Assembly: GCA_028292305.1 (NCBI GenBank)
Contig: JAQGMQ010000908.1
Span: 1 to 8,587, forward strand
Source: Rhodoferax sp.
GTDB lineage: Bacteria; Pseudomonadota; Gammaproteobacteria; Burkholderiales; Burkholderiaceae_C
DNA length: 8,587 nucleotides
Direction: 5' to 3'
The translations under genes were made by a program, and so were the position numbers. The notes below the pieces were generated by a model. It was not told the origin of the DNA and did not search any database. It saw only the letters and a list, made by a program, of their open reading frames with translations. This document shows, piece by piece, positions 1 through 5,748 of this stretch (positions are counted from its first letter, which is position 1; each line of letters begins with the position of its first letter).

Positions 1-212
1 AAACATGAAGCGGTCTCCGTAGGGTTGATGAGAGAGTCATTGAACGCCATTGCCCCGCAATGGGTTGACGTGTTTCTTTGCAGATAAAAAACATGTACAG
101 CCCAATACCTGTGTGCGGGGTTGCACAAACTATAACCACTTGGTTCTTTCGGCCGGTGTTTCCGGCCTCTCGGCGCCGCGATAGCCGTGCGTCGGCCGGC
201 GCACGGCGGCGT
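1..212. other. Gene-free window edge with small inverted repeats
   Basis: I see no convincing gene here; the open frames overlapping it are out-of-frame readings of the regulator that ends at 213. The stretch contains several perfect inverted repeats: CCATTGC/GCAATGG at 47-63 with a CCC loop, AACCA/TGGTT at 134-145, GGCCGG/CCGGCC at 151-167 and GCCGTGCG/CGCACGGC at 184-207. The 47-63 hairpin could end a transcript entering from the left, but no T-run follows it directly, so this is only a possibility. A TTGACG at 64-69 resembles a -35 box, but I found no good -10 box at a suitable distance. Confidence 0.5.
151..207 (-). terminator. Tandem hairpins just after the AraC-type regulator gene
   Basis: On the minus strand the first hairpin (8-base arms at 200-207 and 184-191, 8-base loop 192-199 that is itself CGGCCG-rich) begins five bases after the regulator's stop codon. 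A second hairpin (6-base arms at 162-167 and 151-156) follows. Both are strong GC stems in the right place to end the regulator's transcript. Neither is followed by a T-run on that strand, so this is not a classical intrinsic terminator. The hairpins could instead stabilise the 3' end of the mRNA or be chance GC palindromes. Confidence 0.3.
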
Positions 213-1172
213 TCAGGCCATGCCGGGCCCACCTTCCACCAGCGCAAACGGCTTGGTCGACGTTGTCTGCCGCGCATATTGCCTGGGCGAGCAGCGCTGG
301 ACGCGCCTGAACGCCTTGCCGAACGCGCCTTCTGATTCGTAGCCCAGCGCCGCGGCGATCTGCGCAATCGACTCCCCGGAATTCTTCAGCCGATGACAAC
401 CGAGCAGCATCCGCCAGCGGGTCAGGTAGGCCATCGGCGGCGTTCCAACCGTATCCTTGAACCGCAGGGCGAAAATCGAGCGTGACATGCCGATGCGCTT
501 CGCCAGTGTTTGCAGGGTCCACGCTTTGCCCGGGTCGTCGTGCGTGCAGCTGAGCGCGGCGCTCAGCTGTTTGTCGGCCAGCGCAAACAGCCAGCCCACG
601 CCGGTGCCCGCCGCATCGGCCAGGTGCAGGCGCAGGGCTTGCACCAGCATCACATAGGCCAGCTGCTGGGCGATCAACGCGCCGCCCGGCTGCGGGTTGC
701 GCACTTCCTCGGTCATGCGCTCGAGCGACCAGCGCATCGCCGCGCGATCCGACTCCTTGCGGATGTGCACGATCGGCGGCAGCGAGCTCAACAGCAGATC
801 GGCCTGGTGGCCGACAAGCAGAAAGTGGCCGCCGACGAGGTAGCAGGCTTCGCCATCAGCGGCAGGCGCCGCACCGTTCAGCCGCCGCGCCGCGAGGACC
901 ACGGCGAAGTCGACCGGCGTGGCGGTCAGATCCGTCGCCAGGCTGAACGCAGGCCCGGGCGGCAGCAGATAACAGTCGCCAGCCGACAGCAGCACCGGCT
1001 CCGCGATGCCCGCCACGCGCAGCCAGCATCGGCCAGACACCACGGCATAACACTTGATGCCGTCGTGCTGCGGCCACTGAATCGCCACGCTGGCGCCTAC
1101 CCCGAAGCCGCCGGACACATAACTCACAGGCTTCAGCAGTGACAACAAATCTGAAAGTAGGTCCACAGCCAT
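213..1172 (-). CDS. AraC-family transcriptional regulator with N-terminal cupin-type domain
   Basis: A cytoplasmic DNA-binding regulator that probably responds to a small ligand. Residues about 6-185 look like the cupin-like AraC N-terminal domain (start LLSDLLSLLKP, then a beta-rich part with LLSAGDCYLLPPG at 62-73). Residues about 219-300 form the AraC double helix-turn-helix: first helix pair around TLQTLAKRIGMSRS (219-232), second around IAQIAAALGYES (269-280), closing with SPRQYAR (295-301). The length of 319 is usual for this family; about 18 extra residues follow the last motif. The ATG at 1172 has no spaced ribosome-binding site, whereas a GTG at 1166 sits six bases after GGGA and would give the N-terminus VDLLSDLL, so translation may start there. 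It is divergent from the epimerase-like gene at 1294, a layout common for a regulator and its target. The effector is not identifiable. Confidence 0.93.
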   Translation of the reverse strand: MAVDLLSDLLSLLKPVSYVSGGFGVGASVAIQWPQHDGIKCYAVVSGRCWLRVAGIAEPVLLSAGDCYLLPPGPAFSLATDLTATPVDFAVVLAARRLNGAAPAADGEACYLVGGHFLLVGHQADLLLSSLPPIVHIRKESDRAAMRWSLERMTEEVRNPQPGGALIAQQLAYVMLVQALRLHLADAAGTGVGWLFALADKQLSAALSCTHDDPGKAWTLQTLAKRIGMSRSIFALRFKDTVGTPPMAYLTRWRMLLGCHRLKNSGESIAQIAAALGYESEGAFGKAFRRVQRCSPRQYARQTTSTKPFALVEGGPGMA

Positions 1173-1293
1173 TCCCGGACGTTCGAGCTAAAACTGCGGA
1201 CTGCATAGCATTAATCGTATGGGTGGCCATGTCTACAGTCGGTGTCACCGGGCCGCAACCGCGGCCTTTCACCCAACTGAAAGCGTAGGGACC
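1173..1293. promoter_or_regulatory. Divergent control region between regulator and epimerase-like gene
   Basis: This 121-base gap separates two divergently transcribed genes and must contain their promoters and probably the AraC-type regulator's binding sites. The AT-richest part, about 1190-1220 with AGCATTAATCG, is the likely promoter core, but I cannot fit a good -35/-10 pair on either strand. On the plus strand AGGGA (1287-1291) lies only two bases before the ATG at 1294, closer than is usual for a ribosome-binding site. The regulatory role is inferred from gene layout only. Confidence 0.45.
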
Positions 1294-2177
1294 ATGCGAA
1301 TTTTTGTGACCGGCGCGACCGGCTTTATCGGCTCAGCCATCGTTCGTGAACTGATGGATGCAGGCCACCGGGTGCGGGGCGCGCCCGCTCCGAAGCTGGC
1401 GCGCAACTGATGCGTGCCCCCGGCGCAGAATCGCACCGGGGCGACATCGAGGACCTGGACAGTTTGCGAAGCGGCGCGGCCTCGGCAGACGGCGTCATCC
1501 ACACCGCGTTCAACCACGACTTTTCCAAGTTCGTGGCCAATTGCGAAACCGACCGCCGCGCCATCGAAGCCATGGGCGCCGCGCTGGTCGGCACGAACCG
1601 GCCTTTCATCATCACCTCCGGTACCGGCATGGGCGCCCGGCCGAGCGGCGAACCCGCGACCGAGGACACGTTCAACGCCGACCACGCCAACCCCCGCAAG
1701 GCCTCGGAAATCGCCGGTGCCGCAGTAGCCCTGCAGGGCGTCAATGTTTCGGTGGTGCGTCTTCCGCAGGTGCACGACCCCGTCAAGCAGGGGCTGATCA
1801 GCCCCCTGATCGAAGTGGCCAGGCACAAGGGTGTTTCGGCCTACGTCGACGAAGGCCTCAACCGGTGGCTCGCCGTGCACCGGCATGACGCGGCCCGGCT
1901 CTATCTTCTGGCGCTGGAGAAAGGCCTGGCGTGCAGCCGGTACCACGCAGTAGCCGAGGAGGGCATCGCGTTGCGCACCATCGCCTACGTCATCGGCCAC
2001 GGGCTCGATGTGCCTGTACAGCGCATCGCCGCCGCGGATGCGCCTGCGCATTTCGGCTGGCTGGGCGCGTTCGTCGGCGTCGACCTGCCCGCCTCGAGCG
2101 CGCTGACGCAGCAGCGGCTGGCTTGGCGGCCGACCGGGCCGGGGTTGGTTGCGGATTTGGAGGCGATGCGGTATTAG
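1294..2177 (+). pseudogene. NAD(P)-dependent epimerase-like SDR gene, split by a frameshift
   Basis: The start at 1294 gives MRIFVTGATGFIGSAIVREL, the classic nucleotide-binding beginning (TGATGFIG) of extended or atypical short-chain dehydrogenases. That frame stops at 1408-1410. The rest continues in another frame to 2177 with family features: RGDIEDLDSL, DGVIHTAF, FIITSGTG and RWLAVHRHDAARLYLLALE. Reading back from 1410 in the second frame gives ARSEAGAQLMRAPGAE, as expected after the Rossmann start, so one base appears missing in the GC-rich run around 1377-1386. Repaired, the protein would be about 295 residues, normal for the family. No clear YxxxK catalytic pair is visible; the matching area reads NPRKASE, as in some atypical members. 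The ATG at 1410 alone would lack the cofactor-binding start. It may be a true pseudogene or a sequencing error. Substrate unknown; probably regulated by the divergent AraC-type gene. Confidence 0.8.
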
Positions 2178-2251
2178 GCGGCGTATGGCAGCACGCGCGC
2201 TGGCAGTTCCATGGACGAGAGTGAAGCGGCGGGCACGTGGCCGCGGAGCGT

Positions 2252-3688
2252 TCAGTAAGCCTTCTTGTCGTTCAGGATCACCAGCACCGTCTTGACCATG
2301 ATCCACAGGTCGAAGCCGAGCGACCAGTTGCGCAGGTACTCCAGGTCGTAGTGGATGCGCATCTCCATCTTGTCCACAGTCTCGGTCTCGCCGCGGTAGC
2401 CGCTCACCTGCGCCCAGCCGGTGATGCCGGGCCGCACCTTGTGCCGCACCATGTAGCCCTTCACAAGCTTGCGGTAGGTCTCGTTGTGGGCCACGGCGTG
2501 CGGGCGCGGGCCGACGATGCTCATGCGGCCCTGCAGCACGTTCACGAACTGCGGCAGTTCGTCGAGTGATGTCTTGCGCAGGATCGCACCCAGCGGCGTG
2601 ATGCGCGCGTCGTTGCGGGTCGCCTGGTGCACCACGCTGCCGTTGTCGGTGCTGGTCATCGAGCGAAATTTATAGACCAGGATCTCCTTGCCATCGAGCC
2701 CGTAGCGCCGCTGCTTGAAGATCACAGCCCCCGGTGACGTGAGCTTCACCGCCAGCGCCAGAGCCAGCAGCAGCGGTGAGGCCAGCACCAGCACGGTTGC
2801 CGAAATCACCACGTCAGAAGCACGCTTGACCAGCCCGCGCGCACCGTGAAAAGGCGTGTCGCACACCGCCATCACCGGCATCGGGCCCACGTTCACCAGC
2901 CGGCCCTGGATCAGGTCGGTCATGAAGATGTCGGGCACGAAATAGATCGAAGCCGTGGTGTCCTTCATCTCGTCGAGCAGGCTCAGGATGCGCGGCTGCG
3001 ACGCCATCGGCAGCGCCAGATAGATCGCGTCCACCGCATTGCGTCGCACGTAGTCGGGCATCTCCGTCATGCGCCCCAGCATCGGCGACGAGCCCAGCTC
3101 GCCGAGGCGTGTGCTGCCGCGGTCGTCGAAGAAGCCGGTGACGCGGGTGTTCAGGTACAGGTTGTCGGTGAACTGCTGGCGGATCTGCAGCCCCACCTCG
3201 TTCACGCCGGCGATCACCACGGAGCGTTGGGGCCCGCTCATGCGGATCAGCCTGGGCAGCCAACGGCGCAGCGCCCAATGGCAGCTCAGTTGCAGCAGCG
3301 GCGTCGAGATGGCCCAGGCCGTGATCACCGTGCGGTTGAAGCGTGTGAAGTAGCCGGTAAGCACCCCGAAGGCGAGCACGATTCCGAGAAACACCAGCCA
3401 GTTGGTGATCAGCTTGCGCACCACCCGGCGCGGCAACTCGTGCAGGCCCACATTGCCCGGGAACAAAAGCGAAAAGGCGATCACCCCAAGGATTACATAG
3501 CGCGGTGTCAACGGCTGATGAAATACGAACACACACATGCTGAGCATGCCCATGGCGATCAGGGGGTCCAGGAATGCCTCGATCGCGCTGGTCAACGTGA
3601 AGCTGCGGCGTAGAAAACTTTTGTTGATGTCAAGGCCGTGAATCATGGCAGCGGGGCGCTCGGTTGCTAAGGTTTCCGTCTTCTGCAT
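2252..3688 (-). CDS. wcaJ: Undecaprenyl-phosphate sugar phosphotransferase (WcaJ type)
   Basis: An inner-membrane phosphoglycosyl transferase that moves a sugar 1-phosphate, usually glucose-1-phosphate in this family, from a UDP-sugar to undecaprenyl phosphate, the first step of exopolysaccharide repeat-unit assembly. The N-terminal half has four hydrophobic segments (about 37-57, 64-78, 94-113, 118-138). It is followed by a Rossmann-like CoA_binding_3-type domain (about 154-255, starting SVVIAGVNEVG). The C-terminal catalytic domain begins at VKRASDVVIS (287-296), with a hydrophobic segment interrupted by a proline at 305, then FKQRRYG, YKFRSM (339-344), the DELPQ motif with the Asp-Glu pair at 376-377, GPRP (393-396) and RPGITGWAQV (419-428). 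The length of 478 fits the long polyprenyl glycosylphosphotransferase class. Its start lacks a strong ribosome-binding site; Met15 is an alternative. It is transcribed away from the wza-wzc operon. The sugar specificity is assumed, not shown. Confidence 0.93.
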   Translation of the reverse strand: MQKTETLATERPAAMIHGLDINKSFLRRSFTLTSAIEAFLDPLIAMGMLSMCVFVFHQPLTPRYVILGVIAFSLLFPGNVGLHELPRRVVRKLITNWLVFLGIVLAFGVLTGYFTRFNRTVITAWAISTPLLQLSCHWALRRWLPRLIRMSGPQRSVVIAGVNEVGLQIRQQFTDNLYLNTRVTGFFDDRGSTRLGELGSSPMLGRMTEMPDYVRRNAVDAIYLALPMASQPRILSLLDEMKDTTASIYFVPDIFMTDLIQGRLVNVGPMPVMAVCDTPFHGARGLVKRASDVVISATVLVLASPLLLALALAVKLTSPGAVIFKQRRYGLDGKEILVYKFRSMTSTDNGSVVHQATRNDARITPLGAILRKTSLDELPQFVNVLQGRMSIVGPRPHAVAHNETYRKLVKGYMVRHKVRPGITGWAQVSGYRGETETVDKMEMRIHYDLEYLRNWSLGFDLWIMVKTVLVILNDKKAY

Positions 3689-3753
3689 ACCGCATCAATT
3701 TCGGAAAAAGACGATGACGGACATGCTAAAAAATGTGTCTGATCTGTCGGAGT

Positions 3754-3782
3754 ACTTTACATTTCTGAGAAAAACGCATCAA
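3754..3782 (-). promoter_or_regulatory. Candidate sigma70-type promoter for the WcaJ-type gene
   Basis: On the minus strand TTGATG (3782-3777) and TAAAGT (3759-3754) are 17 bases apart, each matching four of six consensus positions, in an AT-rich stretch. The -10 box is about 65 bases upstream of the start at 3688, leaving a plausible leader. Such matches arise by chance in AT-rich DNA, so the call rests mainly on spacing and position. Confidence 0.35.
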
Positions 3783-3812
3783 TAGTGGGGGTTGGCATTG
3801 ATTCCTTGTTGC

Positions 3813-3836
3813 GATGCAGCATCATGATTGCAATCA
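3813..3836. promoter_or_regulatory. Two adjacent palindromes in the divergent intergenic region (possible operator)
   Basis: GATGC-A-GCATC (3813-3823) is a perfect 5-1-5 inverted repeat, and one base later TGATTGCAATCA (3825-3836) is a perfect 12-base palindrome. They lie in the 233-base, AT-rich gap between the divergent WcaJ-type gene and the small exported-protein gene, upstream of both. This is a typical place for a dimeric regulator to control both sides. I do not recognise either as the site of a known regulator. The rest of 3689-3921 holds no gene that I can support. A weak plus-strand promoter-like pair (CTGACG, 18 bases, TATGAA, about 3852-3881) could serve the gene at 3922. Confidence 0.4.
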
Positions 3837-3921
3837 CTATTTTTGTAAATCTGACGGGGCAAAATAGTTACAGGTATGAATCGTGCTTATTGCTCATTAT
3901 CTGAGCGATTAAAGGGCGGCG

Positions 3922-4329
3922 ATGGCTAATTTTCTGCGTGCATTGACCAGCGCCGCGTTGCTACATGCGGTGCCGCTGATCGGTGTTTCTGCCATGGCAA
4001 TGCCTGTGCAGGACACCGGACTGACTTCCGCACCAGGGCGGCTGGCCGCGAGCCAAATGCACGATGCCCGGCTGCAAGATATCCAGAAATCCGCTTTATT
4101 GCATTTAGATGAAGGCATAACGGGACTGAATCAACGCAGAATCAATGCAAATACTGCACTTCCGGCGGGGCGTGCAGCTAGCGCCGCTATCACTCCGGAC
4201 GCCACCCTGTCCAGTTTTTCGGCGGAGCCCGTCAGCCATGTTGATGACGAAGCCATCGCCAGCCCGAGCGTCATCCTGGCGAGTTTGGCCATGGTGGTCT
4301 TGATCGCTCTTCGGCGCATGGCGGGCTGA
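3922..4329 (+). CDS. Small exported protein with C-terminal hydrophobic anchor, unknown function
   Basis: I do not recognise this 135-residue protein. It has a likely cleavable signal peptide (residues 1-27, LRALTSAALLHAVPLIGV core, possible cut after AMA) and a polar, Ala-rich middle without cysteines. The C-terminal hydrophobic segment (about 116-130, starting SPSVILASLAMVV) is followed at once by Arg-Arg and three residues. This layout, signal peptide plus short C-terminal helix plus basic end, resembles substrates of exosortase-type or other C-terminal sorting enzymes, but no PEP or LPXTG motif is present. It could equally be a small single-pass membrane protein. A weak ribosome-binding site (AAAGGG) precedes the ATG. 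Its base composition is less GC-rich than its neighbours. It sits between the divergent WcaJ-type gene and the wza operon, suggesting a link to the polysaccharide locus, which is inference. The real existence of the gene is supported by its coherent signal and anchor and by lack of a competing frame. Confidence 0.65.
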   Translation: MANFLRALTSAALLHAVPLIGVSAMAMPVQDTGLTSAPGRLAASQMHDARLQDIQKSALLHLDEGITGLNQRRINANTALPAGRAASAAITPDATLSSFSAEPVSHVDDEAIASPSVILASLAMVVLIALRRMAG

Positions 4330-4358
4330 CCCCAAGTTGGGGAATTCTGCCTTTTTTT
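4330..4358 (+). terminator. Possible terminator after the small exported-protein gene
   Basis: Directly after the stop codon CCCCAA-G-TTGGGG (4330-4342) is a perfect inverted repeat, foldable as a 5-base stem with an AGT loop. A run of seven T follows at 4352-4358. The nine bases between stem and T-run are more than a classical terminator has, so it may be weak or leaky. If it works, the wza operon needs its own promoter in 4359-4450. Confidence 0.4.
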
Positions 4359-4388
4359 GGGCCGTCCGATACAAATGCTGAGTAACTA

Positions 4389-4399
4389 TGACAGTGTCA
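4389..4399. promoter_or_regulatory. TGACA-G-TGTCA palindrome upstream of wza
   Basis: This is a perfect 11-base inverted repeat 51 bases before the wza start, in the only gap (4330-4450) upstream of the operon. Its size and symmetry suit a dimeric regulator's binding site. I could not place a convincing sigma70 or sigma54 promoter around it, and no regulator gene for it is in the locus part visible here. It may be chance. Confidence 0.3.
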
Positions 4400-4450
4400 A
4401 ATGGTCCAGTTTTTACCAATTTTCTGCCACGTATTTGATGCACATTTCGC

Positions 4451-5743
4451 ATGAATAAGCATCTAGCAATCAGCATGGATGAGCGGCGTTTTCCGGCATT
4501 TCCCAGTCATCTCGTAGCCGCCGTACTTCCGACGGTCCGTGGCATCAAGCTCTTGTTGCTGGCGTTGGCCACGGTGGCCATGAGCGGCTGCGCGGCCATT
4601 CCCGGTTCCGACGCTCGAGCGCTGCGCCAACAACAGTCGTCGATCAAGCTGCCCGTGCAGCAAAACGGCGAGGAGGTGCCGGCCAACGTCACCGTGAAGA
4701 CCATCACCGCCGAACTCATCATCGAGCAGACAAAAGCACTGCGCGCGGCGGCGACGCCCAACGACATACCGGCGGCCGCCAGCACCAATGGCGCGCCGAG
4801 TACCGGCGAAGGTTTCGGCACGCGGGCCTCAGCCGACCTGAACCCGCAACCGATGGACTACCGGGTCGGCCCCGGCGACATCCTGACCATCACCGTATGG
4901 GACCATCCCGAGCTCACGACCCCCGCGGGCCAGTACCGTTCCGCGCAGGATTCGGGCACCCTCGTCAACGAAGACGGCACGCTGTTCTTTCCCTATGTGG
5001 GCGTGGTCAACGTGCAGGGCAAAAGCCTGGCCGAGGTGCGCCAGATCCTGTCATCGCGCCTGGGCCGCTACATCGAGCGCGTGCAGCTCGATGTGCGCGT
5101 CAACGCGTTTCGCAGCAAGCGCATCTACGTGGTGGGCGAGGTGGCCAAGCCGGGCCTGCAAGAGATCACCGACCTGCCCATGACCATGCTGGAGGCCGTG
5201 AACCGCGTGGGCGGCTTCACTCCCGAAGCCGATTTCAGCCAGATCCTGCTGACCCGCGCGGGAACCATCTACCGGGTCGATCTGCAGGCGCTGTACGAGA
5301 GTGGTGCCACCTGGCAGAACATCCGCCTGGAAGCGGGTGACGTGGTCAACGTGCCCGACCGCCAATTGAACAAGATCTTCGTGCTGGGCGAGGTCACGAA
5401 GCCCGGCTCGTATGTGATGAACAAGCGCCGCAGCACCCTGGCCGAGGCGCTGGCCGATGCCGGTTTCGTGAACCAGCTGAGTTCGGACCCGCGCTACATC
5501 TTCGTGATGCGCGGCAACGTCGACAAGCCCGAGATCTTCCATCTGGACGCCAAGTCGCCCGACGCGCTGCTGCTGGCCGACCGATTCCCCCTGCGCCCGC
5601 GCGACATCGTGTACGTGGACGCTGCCGAAGTCGCGCGCTGGAACCGCGTCGTCACCAACATCCTGCCGACCGCAACGCTGCTGAACACCATCAGCGCCAC
5701 GCAGTACCCGCTCTTTGGCGGCCGGCAAGGCCAGATCCGCTGA
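4451..5743 (+). CDS. wza: Polysaccharide export outer-membrane lipoprotein (Wza type)
   Basis: Forms the outer-membrane channel and periplasmic conduit through which the finished polysaccharide leaves the cell, working with the Wzc-type protein encoded next. The N-terminus has a hydrophobic stretch (33-44) ending in a lipobox, AMSGC, with lipidated Cys at 47. A Poly_export domain covers about 135-220 (MDYRVGPGDILTITVWDHPE, then FFPYVGVVNVQG). Two SLBB domains follow at about 224-300 (RIYVVGEVAKPG) and 308-390 (KIFVLGEVTKPGSY). The C-terminal RWNRVVTNILPTATLL (396-411) matches the amphipathic helix that builds the outer-membrane ring in E. coli Wza. The length of 430 is normal or slightly long. 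The start is uncertain: from 4451 the signal region is 46 residues, unusually long; the ATG at 4475 gives a shorter one; neither has a clear ribosome-binding site. The stop lies five bases before the next gene, so the two are surely co-transcribed. Confidence 0.95.
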   Translation: MNKHLAISMDERRFPAFPSHLVAAVLPTVRGIKLLLLALATVAMSGCAAIPGSDARALRQQQSSIKLPVQQNGEEVPANVTVKTITAELIIEQTKALRAAATPNDIPAAASTNGAPSTGEGFGTRASADLNPQPMDYRVGPGDILTITVWDHPELTTPAGQYRSAQDSGTLVNEDGTLFFPYVGVVNVQGKSLAEVRQILSSRLGRYIERVQLDVRVNAFRSKRIYVVGEVAKPGLQEITDLPMTMLEAVNRVGGFTPEADFSQILLTRAGTIYRVDLQALYESGATWQNIRLEAGDVVNVPDRQLNKIFVLGEVTKPGSYVMNKRRSTLAEALADAGFVNQLSSDPRYIFVMRGNVDKPEIFHLDAKSPDALLLADRFPLRPRDIVYVDAAEVARWNRVVTNILPTATLLNTISATQYPLFGGRQGQIR

Positions 5744-5748
5744 ACGCC

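Noticed and set aside
1410..2177. Independent 255-residue protein starting at the ATG at 1410
   Set aside because: It would lack the nucleotide-binding beginning that is found just upstream in another frame, so a frameshifted single gene explains the sequence better.
1269..2306. Long minus-strand open frame (345 codons) opposite the epimerase-like gene
   Set aside because: It lies opposite a recognisable protein family, has no family-like motif itself and is the kind of open antisense frame that GC-rich coding DNA produces.
2846..3613. Plus-strand open frame of 255 codons opposite the WcaJ-type gene
   Set aside because: Its His/Gln/Arg-rich translation has no recognisable domain, whereas the opposite strand encodes a clear phosphoglycosyl transferase.
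3793..3814. Sigma54-like promoter (TTGGCAT ... TTGC) upstream of the small gene
   Set aside because: The distance between the GG and GC elements is too long for the -24/-12 arrangement.
4311..4329. Classical PEP-CTERM ending on the small exported protein
   Set aside because: The hydrophobic stretch and Arg-Arg are there, but no Pro-Glu-Pro motif precedes them, so I keep only a resemblance.
5122..5420. Repeated coding segments (YVVGEVAKPG and FVLGEVTKPG) within wza
   Set aside because: These are the normal two SLBB domains of the family, not a DNA repeat.
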